DNA of 64,000 nucleotides from JACVRW01 sp963819635 (GTDB taxonomy: Bacteria; Actinomycetota; Thermoleophilia; Solirubrobacterales; Thermoleophilaceae): contig CAWFWX010000003.1 of NCBI GenBank assembly GCA_963819635.1, positions 1,371,254 to 1,435,253 on the forward strand, read 5' to 3'. Both the position numbers and the translations under genes were made by a program. Each line of letters begins with the position of its first letter. Position 1 is the stretch's first letter. The notes below the pieces were generated by a model, which was not told the origin of the DNA, did no database searches, and worked only from the letters and a program-made list of their open reading frames with translations. Of this stretch, positions 45,437-54,526 are shown piece after piece.

Positions 45437-46066
45437 TCAGTCGGGGCTGTTGCCGCGGAAGGCCCCGGCGATAACCGGAACCACCAGCCGCTCGGCCTGC
45501 TTCTGCGGCTTGTTCCTGAGCTCGGCGCCGACCGGTGCGAGGGCCAGCCAGTTCAACATTCCCGCCGCGCAGCGGGTGCGGAAGTTCAGCTCGCTGTCCT
45601 TGACGTCGGGCAGGTTTGCCTTCAGCACCCGACGCACATCGGCGCGAATCTGATCGAACCTCGCGGACAGGCGCTCCCACCCCTCCGGGGGATCGATTCC
45701 CGCGCGGGCGACAATGCGCATGACGGCGAGATCGCGCCCTCCGACCGACAACGCGCTCACCATCGGTCGGGCGAACGCCGTCGCCAATTCCTCGAGGGTG
45801 GACTCGGGCTCCAGCGCGCTGACCGCCGCCTCCTGAGCGTCCAAGTAGCGCTCGAGTGCATGCTCGATCGCGGCATCGCAGAGCGATCTCAGGGATCCAA
45901 AGTGGTAGCTCACGGCCGCCACGTTGGCCTCCGCGGCGGTCGTGAGCTCTCGCAGGGTCAGGCCGTCCTCGCCGCGTTCGGCCAGCAGGTCCAGCGCAGC
46001 ATCCATGAGTCGCGTGCGCGTTCGGAGGCCGGCCTCCCGGCGCTGGTCCACCCTCTCTGGTTGCAT
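45437..46066 (-). CDS. TetR-family repressor
   Basis: 209 residues. N-terminal HTH: RTRLMDAALDLLAERGEDGLTLRELTTAAEANVAAVSYHFGSLRSL. A helical ligand domain follows with a PsrA-type C-terminus (LNFRTRCAAGMLNWLALAP). It very likely controls itself and the epimerase operon through the TCAAGCA-N2-TGCTTGA sites on both of its sides. The inducer is unknown. Confidence 0.92.
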   Translation of the reverse strand: MQPERVDQRREAGLRTRTRLMDAALDLLAERGEDGLTLRELTTAAEANVAAVSYHFGSLRSLCDAAIEHALERYLDAQEAAVSALEPESTLEELATAFARPMVSALSVGGRDLAVMRIVARAGIDPPEGWERLSARFDQIRADVRRVLKANLPDVKDSELNFRTRCAAGMLNWLALAPVGAELRNKPQKQAERLVVPVIAGAFRGNSPD

Positions 46067-46074
46067 ACACTAAT

Positions 46075-46090
46075 TCAAGCATATGCTTGA
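46075..46090. promoter_or_regulatory. TetR auto-operator, perfect palindrome
   Basis: TCAAGCATATGCTTGA is a perfect 16-base palindrome located 9 bases before the TetR start codon. It shares both arms with the site at 45415-45430. Confidence 0.8.
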
Positions 46091-46109
46091 CAACTCGTCG
46101 AGCTATCGA

Positions 46110-46739
46110 CTACGAGCCCGTCGCGGCGAGGGGCGTCGGAGCGCCCAAGGCCTGGTCGACGTCGTCGGGCAGTCCCTTGATGTCGAATGCCAGGACGATC
46201 CGCGTGACCCCGACCGCAACGGCCCAGATCCCAGCGACCGTGATGAGCGCGGCGAGCGTGGCGCCGGGGTTCGCCAGCGCGAGCACGCCGAGGGGGAGCT
46301 CCACCAGTCCGAGGATGAGCAGCAGCCACCAGTTGGGCAGCAGGCGCCGCGCGGCGAACGCTCCGGAGATGGAGAGCGTCCCGACGACGATCAGCCACGC
46401 GCCGAGCACGATCGCGACGGCAACAACCCCGGGATCGGGCCAGACGATGATGAGGAGCCCGGCGGCTATCGACAGCAGACCCGCGATCACGTTGACCTGT
46501 CGGACGCGAACGCCGATGCCGGTGGTGAGCGCCTCGCTCACACCATGGAATATGAACAGCGCGCCGATGAAGGTGGCCAGGCTGCGGGTCGACCACTCGA
46601 TGCTGAAGATGAGCACGCCGGCTACGACGAGCACGGCGCCGTTGAGCAGCAGCAGCGACCAGTTGCGGGCGATCTGCTGCGCGGCTTCACGCGTGAGCTT
46701 GTAACCAAGATTGGGCAGGGTGCCCGGAGCGACGAACAT
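46110..46739 (-). CDS. HdeD/DUF308-family membrane protein
   Basis: 209 residues, six hydrophobic helices in three similar pairs (WSLLLLNGAVLVVAGVLIF, VNVIAGLLSIAAGLLIIVWP, NWWLLLILGLVELPLGVLAL), the repeat arrangement of HdeD, an acid-resistance-associated membrane protein. It follows the DUF1003 gene by 13 bases and is probably co-transcribed. Confidence 0.88.
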   Translation of the reverse strand: MFVAPGTLPNLGYKLTREAAQQIARNWSLLLLNGAVLVVAGVLIFSIEWSTRSLATFIGALFIFHGVSEALTTGIGVRVRQVNVIAGLLSIAAGLLIIVWPDPGVVAVAIVLGAWLIVVGTLSISGAFAARRLLPNWWLLLILGLVELPLGVLALANPGATLAALITVAGIWAVAVGVTRIVLAFDIKGLPDDVDQALGAPTPLAATGS

Positions 46740-46752
46740 GGTGTTCCTTTCC

Positions 46753-47253
46753 TCAGGTGGTGTTCACAGGCGGGGCCTTGACCCCGTTGCCGTTGCCTTG
46801 CGCCGCGTGCACGTCCCTGGTCAACGACAGGATCTGCTTGGAGAGCTCGAGCAGTTCGCGGTTCTGGACGTCCTCCTCCTGCACCGTCCGCCATTGCTGG
46901 TCGGCGACGACCTGCTGCTTGGCCTCCCCGCGGTTCTGGCTGATCATCACGAACGTCGAGAGGAAGATCGCCTCGAGCGAGACGATCATCGTCAGCAGGC
47001 CATAGGGGTAGTCCTCGACGCCGAACCCGATCCAGCTGGCGAACCAGATGACGTGGAGATACACGAACAGCATTGACCCCGCGAAGCGTGTGATCGCGTC
47101 GGCGAGACGGTTCGCTCGCGCCTCGGCGCGCTCGTGTGCGTGCTTGATGAGCGCCGGGTTGATCGGCTCGAGCTTGGGCGGAAGCGCGTCGTGGATCAAG
47201 GTGATCCGACCGTACGCGCCGTGCGAGCGGTCACCAGACGATTCGCCGCTCAA
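46753..47253 (-). CDS. DUF1003-family membrane protein
   Basis: 166 residues. Two helices (FAGSMLFVYLHVIWFASWIGFG and YGLLTMIVSLEAIFLSTFVMIS) are followed by QNRGEAKQQVVADQQWRTVQEEDVQNREL, the DUF1003 signature, and a coiled-coil tail. TTG start at 47253. Divergent from the DUF1345 gene by 52 bases. Function unknown; often near ion transporters. Confidence 0.88.
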   Translation of the reverse strand: MSGESSGDRSHGAYGRITLIHDALPPKLEPINPALIKHAHERAEARANRLADAITRFAGSMLFVYLHVIWFASWIGFGVEDYPYGLLTMIVSLEAIFLSTFVMISQNRGEAKQQVVADQQWRTVQEEDVQNRELLELSKQILSLTRDVHAAQGNGNGVKAPPVNTT

Positions 47254-47305
47254 CTGATCGCCTCTTGCTATCAGTTGCCATGCCCGCGGCGCCTACGGTC
47301 CTCTC

Positions 47306-47977
47306 GTGAATCCCGCGCGCGATGCCCCGAGCACTTGGATCGGCCGCCCCGGGCTGGCCGCCAAGCGGGTGATCACCGGCGCGGCGGGCGGTTGCGTGGC
47401 GGCGGCCACGGCGCTCGCGTACGGCGCGTCGTGGTCGGTGGCAGCGCTCTGCGCCACTGACGTCGCCGCGCTCGTCTTCATCGTCTGGGTGTGGCTCAGC
47501 GTCGGGCGCGCCGACGCGGCAGCGACTGCTCGGATCGCCCGCGCCGAGGACGCCTCGCCGGTCGCCGCTGAGAGCGTCCTGCTCGGCGCGGGCGCCGCCA
47601 GCCTTGTTGTCGTGGGGTTCACGCTCTCGGAGGCCGGCGCCGCGACCGCTCCCGATCGCGGCCTGCTGACCGTGCTGGCCGTGGTGAGCGTCGCGCTCGC
47701 GTGGACGGCGGTGCACACGGTGCACGTCCTCCGCTACGCGCGGCTCTACTACAGCGAGCCCGAGGGCGGCGTCGACTTCGGCGCGGAGGCCCCCGACTAC
47801 ACCGACTTCGCGTACCTGGCGCTGACGATCGGCATGACGTTCCAGGTCTCCGACACCGACCTGACGGCACGACGTGTCCGCCGGGTCGCCCTGCATCACG
47901 CATTGCTGTCGTACGTCTTCGGAGCGGTGATCCTGGCGGTTACGGTCAACAGCGTCGCCGGTCTACTGGGGCAGTAG
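47306..47977 (+). CDS. DUF1345-family membrane protein
   Basis: 223 residues with five hydrophobic segments. The motif YYSEPEGGVDFGAEAPDYTDFAYLALTIGMTFQVSDTDL is the DUF1345 hallmark. GTG 47306. It ends 3 bases before the AI-2E-family gene. No function is established. Confidence 0.88.
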   Translation: MNPARDAPSTWIGRPGLAAKRVITGAAGGCVAAATALAYGASWSVAALCATDVAALVFIVWVWLSVGRADAAATARIARAEDASPVAAESVLLGAGAASLVVVGFTLSEAGAATAPDRGLLTVLAVVSVALAWTAVHTVHVLRYARLYYSEPEGGVDFGAEAPDYTDFAYLALTIGMTFQVSDTDLTARRVRRVALHHALLSYVFGAVILAVTVNSVAGLLGQ

Positions 47978-47980
47978 GCC

Positions 47981-49081
47981 GTGGCCGTGATGTCCGCCCG
48001 TGACGGTCGCGCCGCCGATGCGGATGCCGATCGACCTGTCCGCCTGGCTGCCCCGTCCCTGAAGGCCGTGGTGCGGATCGTGGCCATCGTGGTGGCGTGT
48101 GCTCTGTTCCTCTACCTCGCGTGGCGCCTGCGCGACGTGTTGCGCCTGGTCGTCATCTCCCTTTTCGTGGCGCTGGCGCTGTTGCCGGTCGTGGACGCCA
48201 TCGATTCGCGGGTGCGGCTGCCGCGCGCGGCGACGATCCTCGCCCTCTACGCCGCGCTGGCCGCCGGGGTGGTCGTCGTCGGCGTAGTCGTGGTCCCGAG
48301 CATGGTCAAGCAGGTGGAGCAGATCTCCCGCGACGCGCCAGGCTACGCGCAGGACCTGCGGCGCAACGACACCTTCCGCCACTACGACGACCGGTACCAC
48401 ATCGTCGCCAACCTCGAAGCGGACGCGCGCGCTCTGCCCGGCCGGCTGCGCGAGGCCACCGGCCCGCTACAGAACGTCACGGTCAAGGCATTCGGCGCCA
48501 TCGGCGAGTTCGTGACCGTGCTCTCGGTCGCGTTCCTTCTGATGCTCAACGGCCGTCGCTACGTGCGGATGGGGCTTCGTCTCACCGGGGCGAGAGAACC
48601 GCGCTACCGGGCACTGGTCATCGACATCAACCAGGCCGTCGGGCAGTACATGCTCGGCAACATCGCGATCAGCGCCCTGGCCACGCTGGCCACGTGGCTC
48701 GTGTTGACGATCCTGGGCGTCCCGTACGCCCTCTCGCTGGCGATCGTCATCGGGTTCTTCGATCTGATCCCGCTCGTGGGGGCGACGATCGGCGCGATCT
48801 TGGTGGCGCTCGCGACGCTGACCGTGGACTTTCCGACGGCGACGATCGTGTGGATCGCGTTCGCGATCGCCTACCAGCGGTTCGAGAACTACCTCGTCCA
48901 ACCACTCGTCTACGGCCGCGCTCTCAACGTCAACCCGCTCGTCACGATCCTCGGAGTGCTGGCCGGTGCAGCGCTGCTGGGGATCCTCGGGGCCCTGCTC
49001 GCCATCCCCGTTGCCGCCGCGGTCCAGATCATCATGCGCGATTGGTGGGCGAACCGGACCGCGGCTCCGGAGGCGGCATAG
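47981..49081 (+). CDS. AI-2E family (PerM-like) transporter
   Basis: 366 residues, eight or so helices: VVRIVAIVVACALFLYLAWRLRDVLRLVVISLFVALALLPVVD, then the conserved late region FFDLIPLVGATIGAILVALATL and ENYLVQPLVYGRALNVNPLVTIL. The family includes exporters and Na/H antiporters. GTG 47981. Its last 50 bases overlap the end of the convergent histidine kinase. Confidence 0.9.
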   Translation: MAVMSARDGRAADADADRPVRLAAPSLKAVVRIVAIVVACALFLYLAWRLRDVLRLVVISLFVALALLPVVDAIDSRVRLPRAATILALYAALAAGVVVVGVVVVPSMVKQVEQISRDAPGYAQDLRRNDTFRHYDDRYHIVANLEADARALPGRLREATGPLQNVTVKAFGAIGEFVTVLSVAFLLMLNGRRYVRMGLRLTGAREPRYRALVIDINQAVGQYMLGNIAISALATLATWLVLTILGVPYALSLAIVIGFFDLIPLVGATIGAILVALATLTVDFPTATIVWIAFAIAYQRFENYLVQPLVYGRALNVNPLVTILGVLAGAALLGILGALLAIPVAAAVQIIMRDWWANRTAAPEAA

Positions 49082-51152
49082 AGAGCGGCAGGGTCGCCGT
49101 CACCCGAGTGCCGCCGCCTTTCGGGCTCTCGATCTGCAGCCGCCCGCCGAGCGCCGTCACTCGGTCGTTCATCCCGACCAACCCGTGACCCCCGGGATCG
49201 GCGCCGCCTGACCCGTCGTCACGAATGTCGATTCGCAACACCCCGTCGTCGACCGATGCGCTGACCTCGGCGCGCTCGGCATTCGAGTGTTTCACCACGT
49301 TGGTGAGAGCTTCGGCCACTATGAAGTAAGCGCTCGCCTCGATCTCCGCCTGGAACCGGTCGGCTGGGACCTCCACGTGCACGGGGAGGTCAAGCCGCGT
49401 CACCAGCGCGCCCACTCCCGCCCGGAGGCCGCCGTGGGTCAAGACGACCGGCAGGATTCCGCGCGCCAGCTCGCGCAACTCCGCAGTGCCCTCCTGGGCA
49501 TGCGTCAGCGCTTCGGCCACGAGTGACTCTGCCTTCCCGTCCCCCTCTCGGAACGCTCGCTGGGCGAGCTTGAGCGTCACGATTGCATGCACGAATCGCT
49601 GCTGCGCCCCATCGTGCAGATCGCGCACCACGCGGCGACGGGCCTCGTCCCCCGCTGTAACCAGACGCGCCCGCGACGCCGTCAGCTGGTCTCGGCTATC
49701 GGCGTTGGCTATGGCCGTGTCCAGCAGCCCGGCGAACTGACTCATCCGCGCTTCGGTGTCCGGGGGCGGGGACGCGTCGCCCACCCAGGTCGCGACCATG
49801 ACACCCCAGAGCCGGCCGTCCACGATGATCGGCACCCCGACGCTCGCGCGCACCCCAAAGTCCTTGGCGAGCTCGCCGATGGCGCCATCCAGCTCGCCGA
49901 ACTGCTCCAAGCGCGCAGGGCGCTCCGTCCGGCGCACGGTCGAGGTCAGGTTGTTGCCCTGGTGATTCACGCGCGTGCCGGGCGGCACACGCGCGGCATT
50001 CGCTCCGGTATGGGCAACCAGAACCACGTACTCCGCCGGCTCGTAGCGGGCCAGCGAGACCCCATCGGAGCCGATGAGCGCCTGCGTCTCGGCGACCACG
50101 GCCTCGAACACCGCCCCGGGTTGCGCGCCCTCCGCGACCAGCGTTGCCACGCGACGCAGTGCGGCCTGTTCCTCGGCCAGCCGTTCGATTTCCGCGCGCG
50201 CCTCGGCGTTGGCGACGGCTGTGCCGACAAGCTCGGTGAACTGGCCCATCCGCGACTCGGTGCGCGGCGGAACCGGCGGCGCGCGCCTCCAGTGGACGGC
50301 CAGGGCGCCCCACAGCCGTCCACCCACGATGATCGGGGTTCCGGCCGAGCAGCGCACGCCGAGCTCCCGGATGAACGCTGCGATCGGCCCAGGGATGGTC
50401 GACCAGTCCTCCCAACGTGCGGGCGCGCGGGTGTCTGCGATCGTCGCCGCCGGGTCGCCGGGCTGCATCTGCCAACGAGGCGGAACCGGCGGATGCTTGC
50501 CGTCGGCAGCCCAGACACCCACAGTGACCACGCTGTCGTCCTCGAACCGGGCCATCGCGGCGTAGTCCGAACCAAGGAGCGTGCCGACCTCACGAGCCAC
50601 GGCGGCGAACAGGTCACCCGCCGGTACGTTCTGTGCCACCAGCGTCGCCACCCGTCGCAGCGCCGCCTGCTCCTCGGCGAGCGCCGTCACCTGCTCGCGC
50701 GCGTCAGCGTTCGCGACTGCGGTCGCCACCAGCTCCGTGAAGTCGGCCAGCCGGGCCTCGGTGACTGCGGGCATCGGACCCTCACCGGACCCGACAGCGA
50801 TCGCCCCCCACACCCCGCCCTCGACGACGATCGGATGGGCGACCGCGGAACGCATTCCCCCGGCCCGTATGACTTCGGGCATGTGCGCGCCCGCCGGATC
50901 GTCGGTGTCGAACCGCGCCGCGCGCCCCGTCCTCCGAACCGCGCCGACTATGAAATCTGGATCCAACTCGAGACGTGCGCCGGGTGCATACGGACCGCCG
51001 TTAGCTCCCATCACCGCCACGGTCCCGTCCGCTTCGAACCTCAGGATCCCGGAGGCGTCGGCGTTCAACAGCGCCTGCACCTCGTCGGCGACCGCCTGGA
51101 AGACCTGCTCCGGTCCCGTCCCCCGTGCGACCAGGGTCGCCACGCGACGCAA
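49032..51152 (-). CDS. GAF-domain sensor histidine kinase (NarL/LuxR-partner type)
   Basis: About 706 residues. Three GAF domains in tandem, each introduced by the near-identical helix EEQAALRRVATLVA (around residues 1, 170 and 345). A HisKA_3 box follows (RRRVVRDLHDGAQQRFVHAIVTLKLA, His phosphorylated) with HATPase motifs (EALTNVVKHSNA, GHGLVGMNDRV). No membrane helices, so a soluble redox or gas sensor is plausible. The partner regulator is not adjacent. The start is uncertain: TTG 51152 is used, but ATG 51172 with one missing base would give MDLEQAALRRV, matching the repeat start. Confidence 0.85.
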   Translation of the reverse strand: MRRVATLVARGTGPEQVFQAVADEVQALLNADASGILRFEADGTVAVMGANGGPYAPGARLELDPDFIVGAVRRTGRAARFDTDDPAGAHMPEVIRAGGMRSAVAHPIVVEGGVWGAIAVGSGEGPMPAVTEARLADFTELVATAVANADAREQVTALAEEQAALRRVATLVAQNVPAGDLFAAVAREVGTLLGSDYAAMARFEDDSVVTVGVWAADGKHPPVPPRWQMQPGDPAATIADTRAPARWEDWSTIPGPIAAFIRELGVRCSAGTPIIVGGRLWGALAVHWRRAPPVPPRTESRMGQFTELVGTAVANAEARAEIERLAEEQAALRRVATLVAEGAQPGAVFEAVVAETQALIGSDGVSLARYEPAEYVVLVAHTGANAARVPPGTRVNHQGNNLTSTVRRTERPARLEQFGELDGAIGELAKDFGVRASVGVPIIVDGRLWGVMVATWVGDASPPPDTEARMSQFAGLLDTAIANADSRDQLTASRARLVTAGDEARRRVVRDLHDGAQQRFVHAIVTLKLAQRAFREGDGKAESLVAEALTHAQEGTAELRELARGILPVVLTHGGLRAGVGALVTRLDLPVHVEVPADRFQAEIEASAYFIVAEALTNVVKHSNAERAEVSASVDDGVLRIDIRDDGSGGADPGGHGLVGMNDRVTALGGRLQIESPKGGGTRVTATLPLSMPPPEPRSGSPTNRA

Positions 51153-51186
51153 GGCCGCTTGCTCTAGTCCATGATCTGCGGGGCGG

Positions 51187-51585
51187 TCAGGCGGCGTAGC
51201 CGGTCGCCTTCTCGACGGACATGCGGAGGATGAGCCTGACCGCGCCGGGTCGGTCCGGATCGGGATCGCGGCCGTCGTACTTCCACGACAGCCCTGTGTC
51301 GAACGCGCGGCCGACGTCCTCCCCCATTTGCGTGACGCGGCCGCGCAGCTCGACGTAGTTGTACGGGTCCTCCGAGTCGAGCACGGTGACGCTCGCCCGC
51401 GGGTCACGCTCGAGGTTGCGGTGCTTGCGGCGTCCCGCCACCGTGGAGAAGAGCACGTCGTCGCCGTCGCGGCCGACCCACATCGCCGACGTCTGCGGCC
51501 CGCCGTCCGGGTTGATCGTGGCGAGCACGGCGAAGTGGCGGCCGTCGAGCAGCCTGCGGATCTCATCGTTGAGTGCGATGCCCAT
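51187..51585 (-). CDS. F420-dependent PPOX-class split-barrel oxidoreductase
   Basis: 132 residues: RHFAVLATINPDGGPQTSAMWVGRDGDDVLFSTVAGRRKHRNLERDPRASVTVLDSEDPYNYVELRGRVTQM is the pyridoxamine-oxidase-like F420-binding barrel of mycobacterial and actinobacterial proteins. ATG 51585 chosen; longer frames run into the divergent gene. Confidence 0.9.
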   Translation of the reverse strand: MGIALNDEIRRLLDGRHFAVLATINPDGGPQTSAMWVGRDGDDVLFSTVAGRRKHRNLERDPRASVTVLDSEDPYNYVELRGRVTQMGEDVGRAFDTGLSWKYDGRDPDPDRPGAVRLILRMSVEKATGYAA

Positions 51586-51628
51586 GAAACAGCAGCGTAC
51601 GGCGCACACGCGCGCGCGGTCGTGCACA

Positions 51629-52804
51629 ATGCCCGGCGTGCGGAGGCAGGGGGCCTTCATCGCAGCCGCGGCCGCGGCGCTTGCTCTTGGACTGCCGGCG
51701 GGCGCCGCGGGCCAGGCGGGCGTCTCGTACCAGGTGCCGGCGGACAACCCGTTCGCCGGGCAGGCCGGTGCGCTTCCGGAGATCTACTCGTACGGGCTGC
51801 GGAACCCGTGGCGCTTCTCGTTCGACCGCGCGACCGGCGACCTCGCGATCGGCGACGTCGGCCAGGACGCGACCGAGGAGGTCAACTTCGCACCCGCCGG
51901 GCAGGGAGCCGGCGACAACTACGGCTGGAACTGCTTCGAGGGCAGCACGCCCTTCGAGGGCGCACCGGCAGGCTGCGAGGCACCAGGCCACATGCCGCCC
52001 GTGCTCGAGTACAGCTCAGGCGGGTCGGCACCCGAGTGCTCGATCGTCGGCGGCTACGTGGTGCGCCAGGAGGGACATCCGCTCGCCGGCCGCTACGTGT
52101 ACGGCGACTTCTGCACCGGCCAGCTGAGCTCTGCGCTGCTCGCGCTGGGCGGGGCGAGCGACATACGGACCGAGGGCGTCGTCCCCGCGCTGTCCTCCTT
52201 CGGAGAGGACGCGGCAGGGCGCGTCTACGCCGTGTCGCTCGGTGGTCCGGTGTTCCGCCTCGCCGGCGTCGGCCCGACCACGGTAACCGAGCCCATCGGG
52301 GTCTTCAGCACGCCGGTCTATGTGACCTCCGAGCCCGCCGACGCGGACCGACTGTACGTGGTCGAGCAGGGCGGCCGGATCCAGTTGGTGGATGGCGGCG
52401 TGCCCGCGAGCACGCCCTTCCTCGACATCTCCGCCGACGTCGGCACGGACAACCTCGAACGCGGCCTCCTGTCCGTGGCGTTCGCTCCCGACTACGCAGA
52501 CAGCGGGCGCTTCTACGTCTACTACACGGACCTGGACGGGGACGTGCGCATCGAGGAGTTCCGGCGCTCTGCGGACCCGAACGTCGCCGATCCCGCCTCG
52601 CGCCGGCTCCTGCTCACGCTGGAGCACAGCGAGAACGGCAACCACAACGCCGGCCAGCTCCAGTTCGGCCCCGACGGTCTCCTCTACGCCGCGATCGGGG
52701 ACGGCGGCGGGTCCGGCGATCCGAACGGCAACGCCCAGAGCCTGGGCACCCTGCTCGGCAAGGTCATCCGCATCGACCCCCGGCCGCCTGCGCCCGCGCC
52801 GTAG
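51629..52804 (+). CDS. Exported PQQ-dependent sugar dehydrogenase, circularly permuted
   Basis: 391 residues. A signal peptide (AFIAAAAAALALGLPAGAAG) leads straight into YQVPADNPFAGQAGALPEIYSYGLRNPWRF...GDVGQDATEEVNFAPAG, which in the family is the second half of the propeller. The usual first half (VYVTSEPADADRLYVVEQGGRI, ERGLLSVAFAPDYADSGRFYVYYTD, NGNHNAGQLQFGPDGLLYAAIGDGG) follows it, ending at KVIRIDPRPPAPAP. The family normally runs on from RIDP to the ADNPF segment. Cofactor His (GNHNAG) and other ring contacts are kept, so the propeller may still close. Glucose/aldose oxidation is the family role. Confidence 0.88.
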   Translation: MPGVRRQGAFIAAAAAALALGLPAGAAGQAGVSYQVPADNPFAGQAGALPEIYSYGLRNPWRFSFDRATGDLAIGDVGQDATEEVNFAPAGQGAGDNYGWNCFEGSTPFEGAPAGCEAPGHMPPVLEYSSGGSAPECSIVGGYVVRQEGHPLAGRYVYGDFCTGQLSSALLALGGASDIRTEGVVPALSSFGEDAAGRVYAVSLGGPVFRLAGVGPTTVTEPIGVFSTPVYVTSEPADADRLYVVEQGGRIQLVDGGVPASTPFLDISADVGTDNLERGLLSVAFAPDYADSGRFYVYYTDLDGDVRIEEFRRSADPNVADPASRRLLLTLEHSENGNHNAGQLQFGPDGLLYAAIGDGGGSGDPNGNAQSLGTLLGKVIRIDPRPPAPAP

Positions 52805-52813
52805 CCGACGAAG

Positions 52814-54526
52814 TCACCCGTCGACTTCGAGCGGGACGACCTCGAACCGGTCGACGTCGATCAGGCCGAGATCGGTGATCTTGAGCGATGGGATCACCGA
52901 CAGGCCGAGGAAGCTGAGCGTCATGAAGGGAGCTCGGACGGTGACGCCGAGCGAGCTGGTGGCGGCGCGCAGGTCGCGCAGCACCGCTGCCACGGCGGAG
53001 CCCGGTTGATCCGACATCAGCCCCGCGACCGGAAGCGGGAGCTCGCCGAGAACGGTGCCGGCACGAGCCACCACGATTCCGCCACCGATCTCGGCCAGCC
53101 GGCGGACGCACACCTCCATGTCGCCGTCGGAGACTCCGACGACGATGACGTTGTGGGCGTCGTGTGAGACCGTCGAGGCGAACGCGCCCTCGCGGAGCCC
53201 GAAGCCGCGGACGAATCCCTTCCCGATCCGCCCGGTCGCGTGGTGTCGCTCGACCACCGCGATCTTGGCGAGATCCCTGCCCGGATCGGCCGTTGCCTGG
53301 CCTTCGCTCATCCGTGGCTCTTCGGTGCTCGAACCGGTGAGCAGCTGGTTGGGCACGAGCTCGATCACTCTCACGGGCGCACCGCTGGCGGGGATCGCGA
53401 ACTCAGACGCCGTTAGTGGACCGATGTGGACCGTGTTCGCGATCCATTCGGGCAGCGCCGGCGTGGCGATCGGCACGGCCTCGCCGTCGATCGCGACAAC
53501 GCGGCCATCCTTGTAGACCCGCGAGGGCCGGAACGTGTCGTCGGGGAGGAGGGCGAAATCCGCTCGGTAGCCCGGGGCGATGGCGCCCACGTCGTCGAGC
53601 CCGTGGCAGGCGGCCCCGTTGTGGCTCGCCAGCACCAGGGCGTCCTCGACGGCGACGCCGGCCCGCACGGCTGCCCGGCACATGCCGTCGATGTGGCCTT
53701 CGTCGAACAGCACGTCCGCCTCGCGGTCGTCGGTGCAGAACGCGCAGCGCTCCGGACCGAAGCGCCGCACCATCGGCAGGAGCGCCTCGAGGTTGCGGGC
53801 ATTCGACGCCTCGCGGATGAGAATCCAGGCGCCGTTCCGGCGCTTCTCGAGGGCCTCCTCGAGGGTGGTCGCCTCGTGGTCCGAGGTGATGCCGGCGGCG
53901 AGGTAGGCATTCAACGCGTGCCCGCTGACGCCCGGTGCGTGGCCGTCGACGTGGCTGGCGCCGCGCGCGCCGATCTTGCGGAGCGCCGAGGCGTCGCCGG
54001 CGATGACGGCCGGGAAGTCCATCATCTCCGCTACGCCCAGGGCTCCCTCTCGACGCAGGATGCCCTCGATCTCCTCGAGGTCGAGCGGCCCCGACGGGGA
54101 CTCGAATCGGCTAGCCGGCACGCACGAGGGCGCCATGACGAACACGTTCAACGGGACCTGCTCAGCCGCGTCGAGGAGCCAGTGCACGCCCTTGCTCCCG
54201 ACGACGTTGGCCAGCTCGTGCGGGTCGGCGACGATGGTCGTGGTGCCCGTGGCGAGCACGACCTCGGCAAAGCGTTCGAGCGTCAGCATCGAGGACTCGA
54301 TGTGGACGTGGGCATCGATGAACCCCGGCACCAGCATGCTCCCCCGCGCGTCCAGGCTCTCCTCGCCAACGTAATTTCCGATGCCGGCGAACCGCCCATC
54401 CGCCACGGCCACGTCGCCCTCGAGCCATTCCCGCGTGAAGACGCTGAACACGCGCGCGTCGCGCACCACCAGGTCGGCGGGTTGGTCGCCGCGGGCCACG
54501 GCGAGGAGGTGCTGCCGGTCGGTCAC
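52814..54526 (-). CDS. ade: Adenine deaminase (Ade type)
   Basis: 570 residues. Converts adenine to hypoxanthine. Metal site HVHIESSML, then ADPHELANV, HVDGHAPGVSG, SDHEATT and a C-terminal domain ending DLGLIDVDRFEVVPLEVDG. Length fits the Mn-dependent bacterial Ade. GTG 54526 overlaps the M20 stop (GTGA); GTG 54535 is possible. Last gene of the purine operon. Confidence 0.92.
   Translation of the reverse strand: MTDRQHLLAVARGDQPADLVVRDARVFSVFTREWLEGDVAVADGRFAGIGNYVGEESLDARGSMLVPGFIDAHVHIESSMLTLERFAEVVLATGTTTIVADPHELANVVGSKGVHWLLDAAEQVPLNVFVMAPSCVPASRFESPSGPLDLEEIEGILRREGALGVAEMMDFPAVIAGDASALRKIGARGASHVDGHAPGVSGHALNAYLAAGITSDHEATTLEEALEKRRNGAWILIREASNARNLEALLPMVRRFGPERCAFCTDDREADVLFDEGHIDGMCRAAVRAGVAVEDALVLASHNGAACHGLDDVGAIAPGYRADFALLPDDTFRPSRVYKDGRVVAIDGEAVPIATPALPEWIANTVHIGPLTASEFAIPASGAPVRVIELVPNQLLTGSSTEEPRMSEGQATADPGRDLAKIAVVERHHATGRIGKGFVRGFGLREGAFASTVSHDAHNVIVVGVSDGDMEVCVRRLAEIGGGIVVARAGTVLGELPLPVAGLMSDQPGSAVAAVLRDLRAATSSLGVTVRAPFMTLSFLGLSVIPSLKITDLGLIDVDRFEVVPLEVDG

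Noticed and set aside
49032..49081. 50-base convergent overlap of the AI-2E gene and histidine kinase as a regulatory antisense device
   Set aside because: Short 3' overlaps are routine in compact GC-rich genomes and nothing else marks this one.
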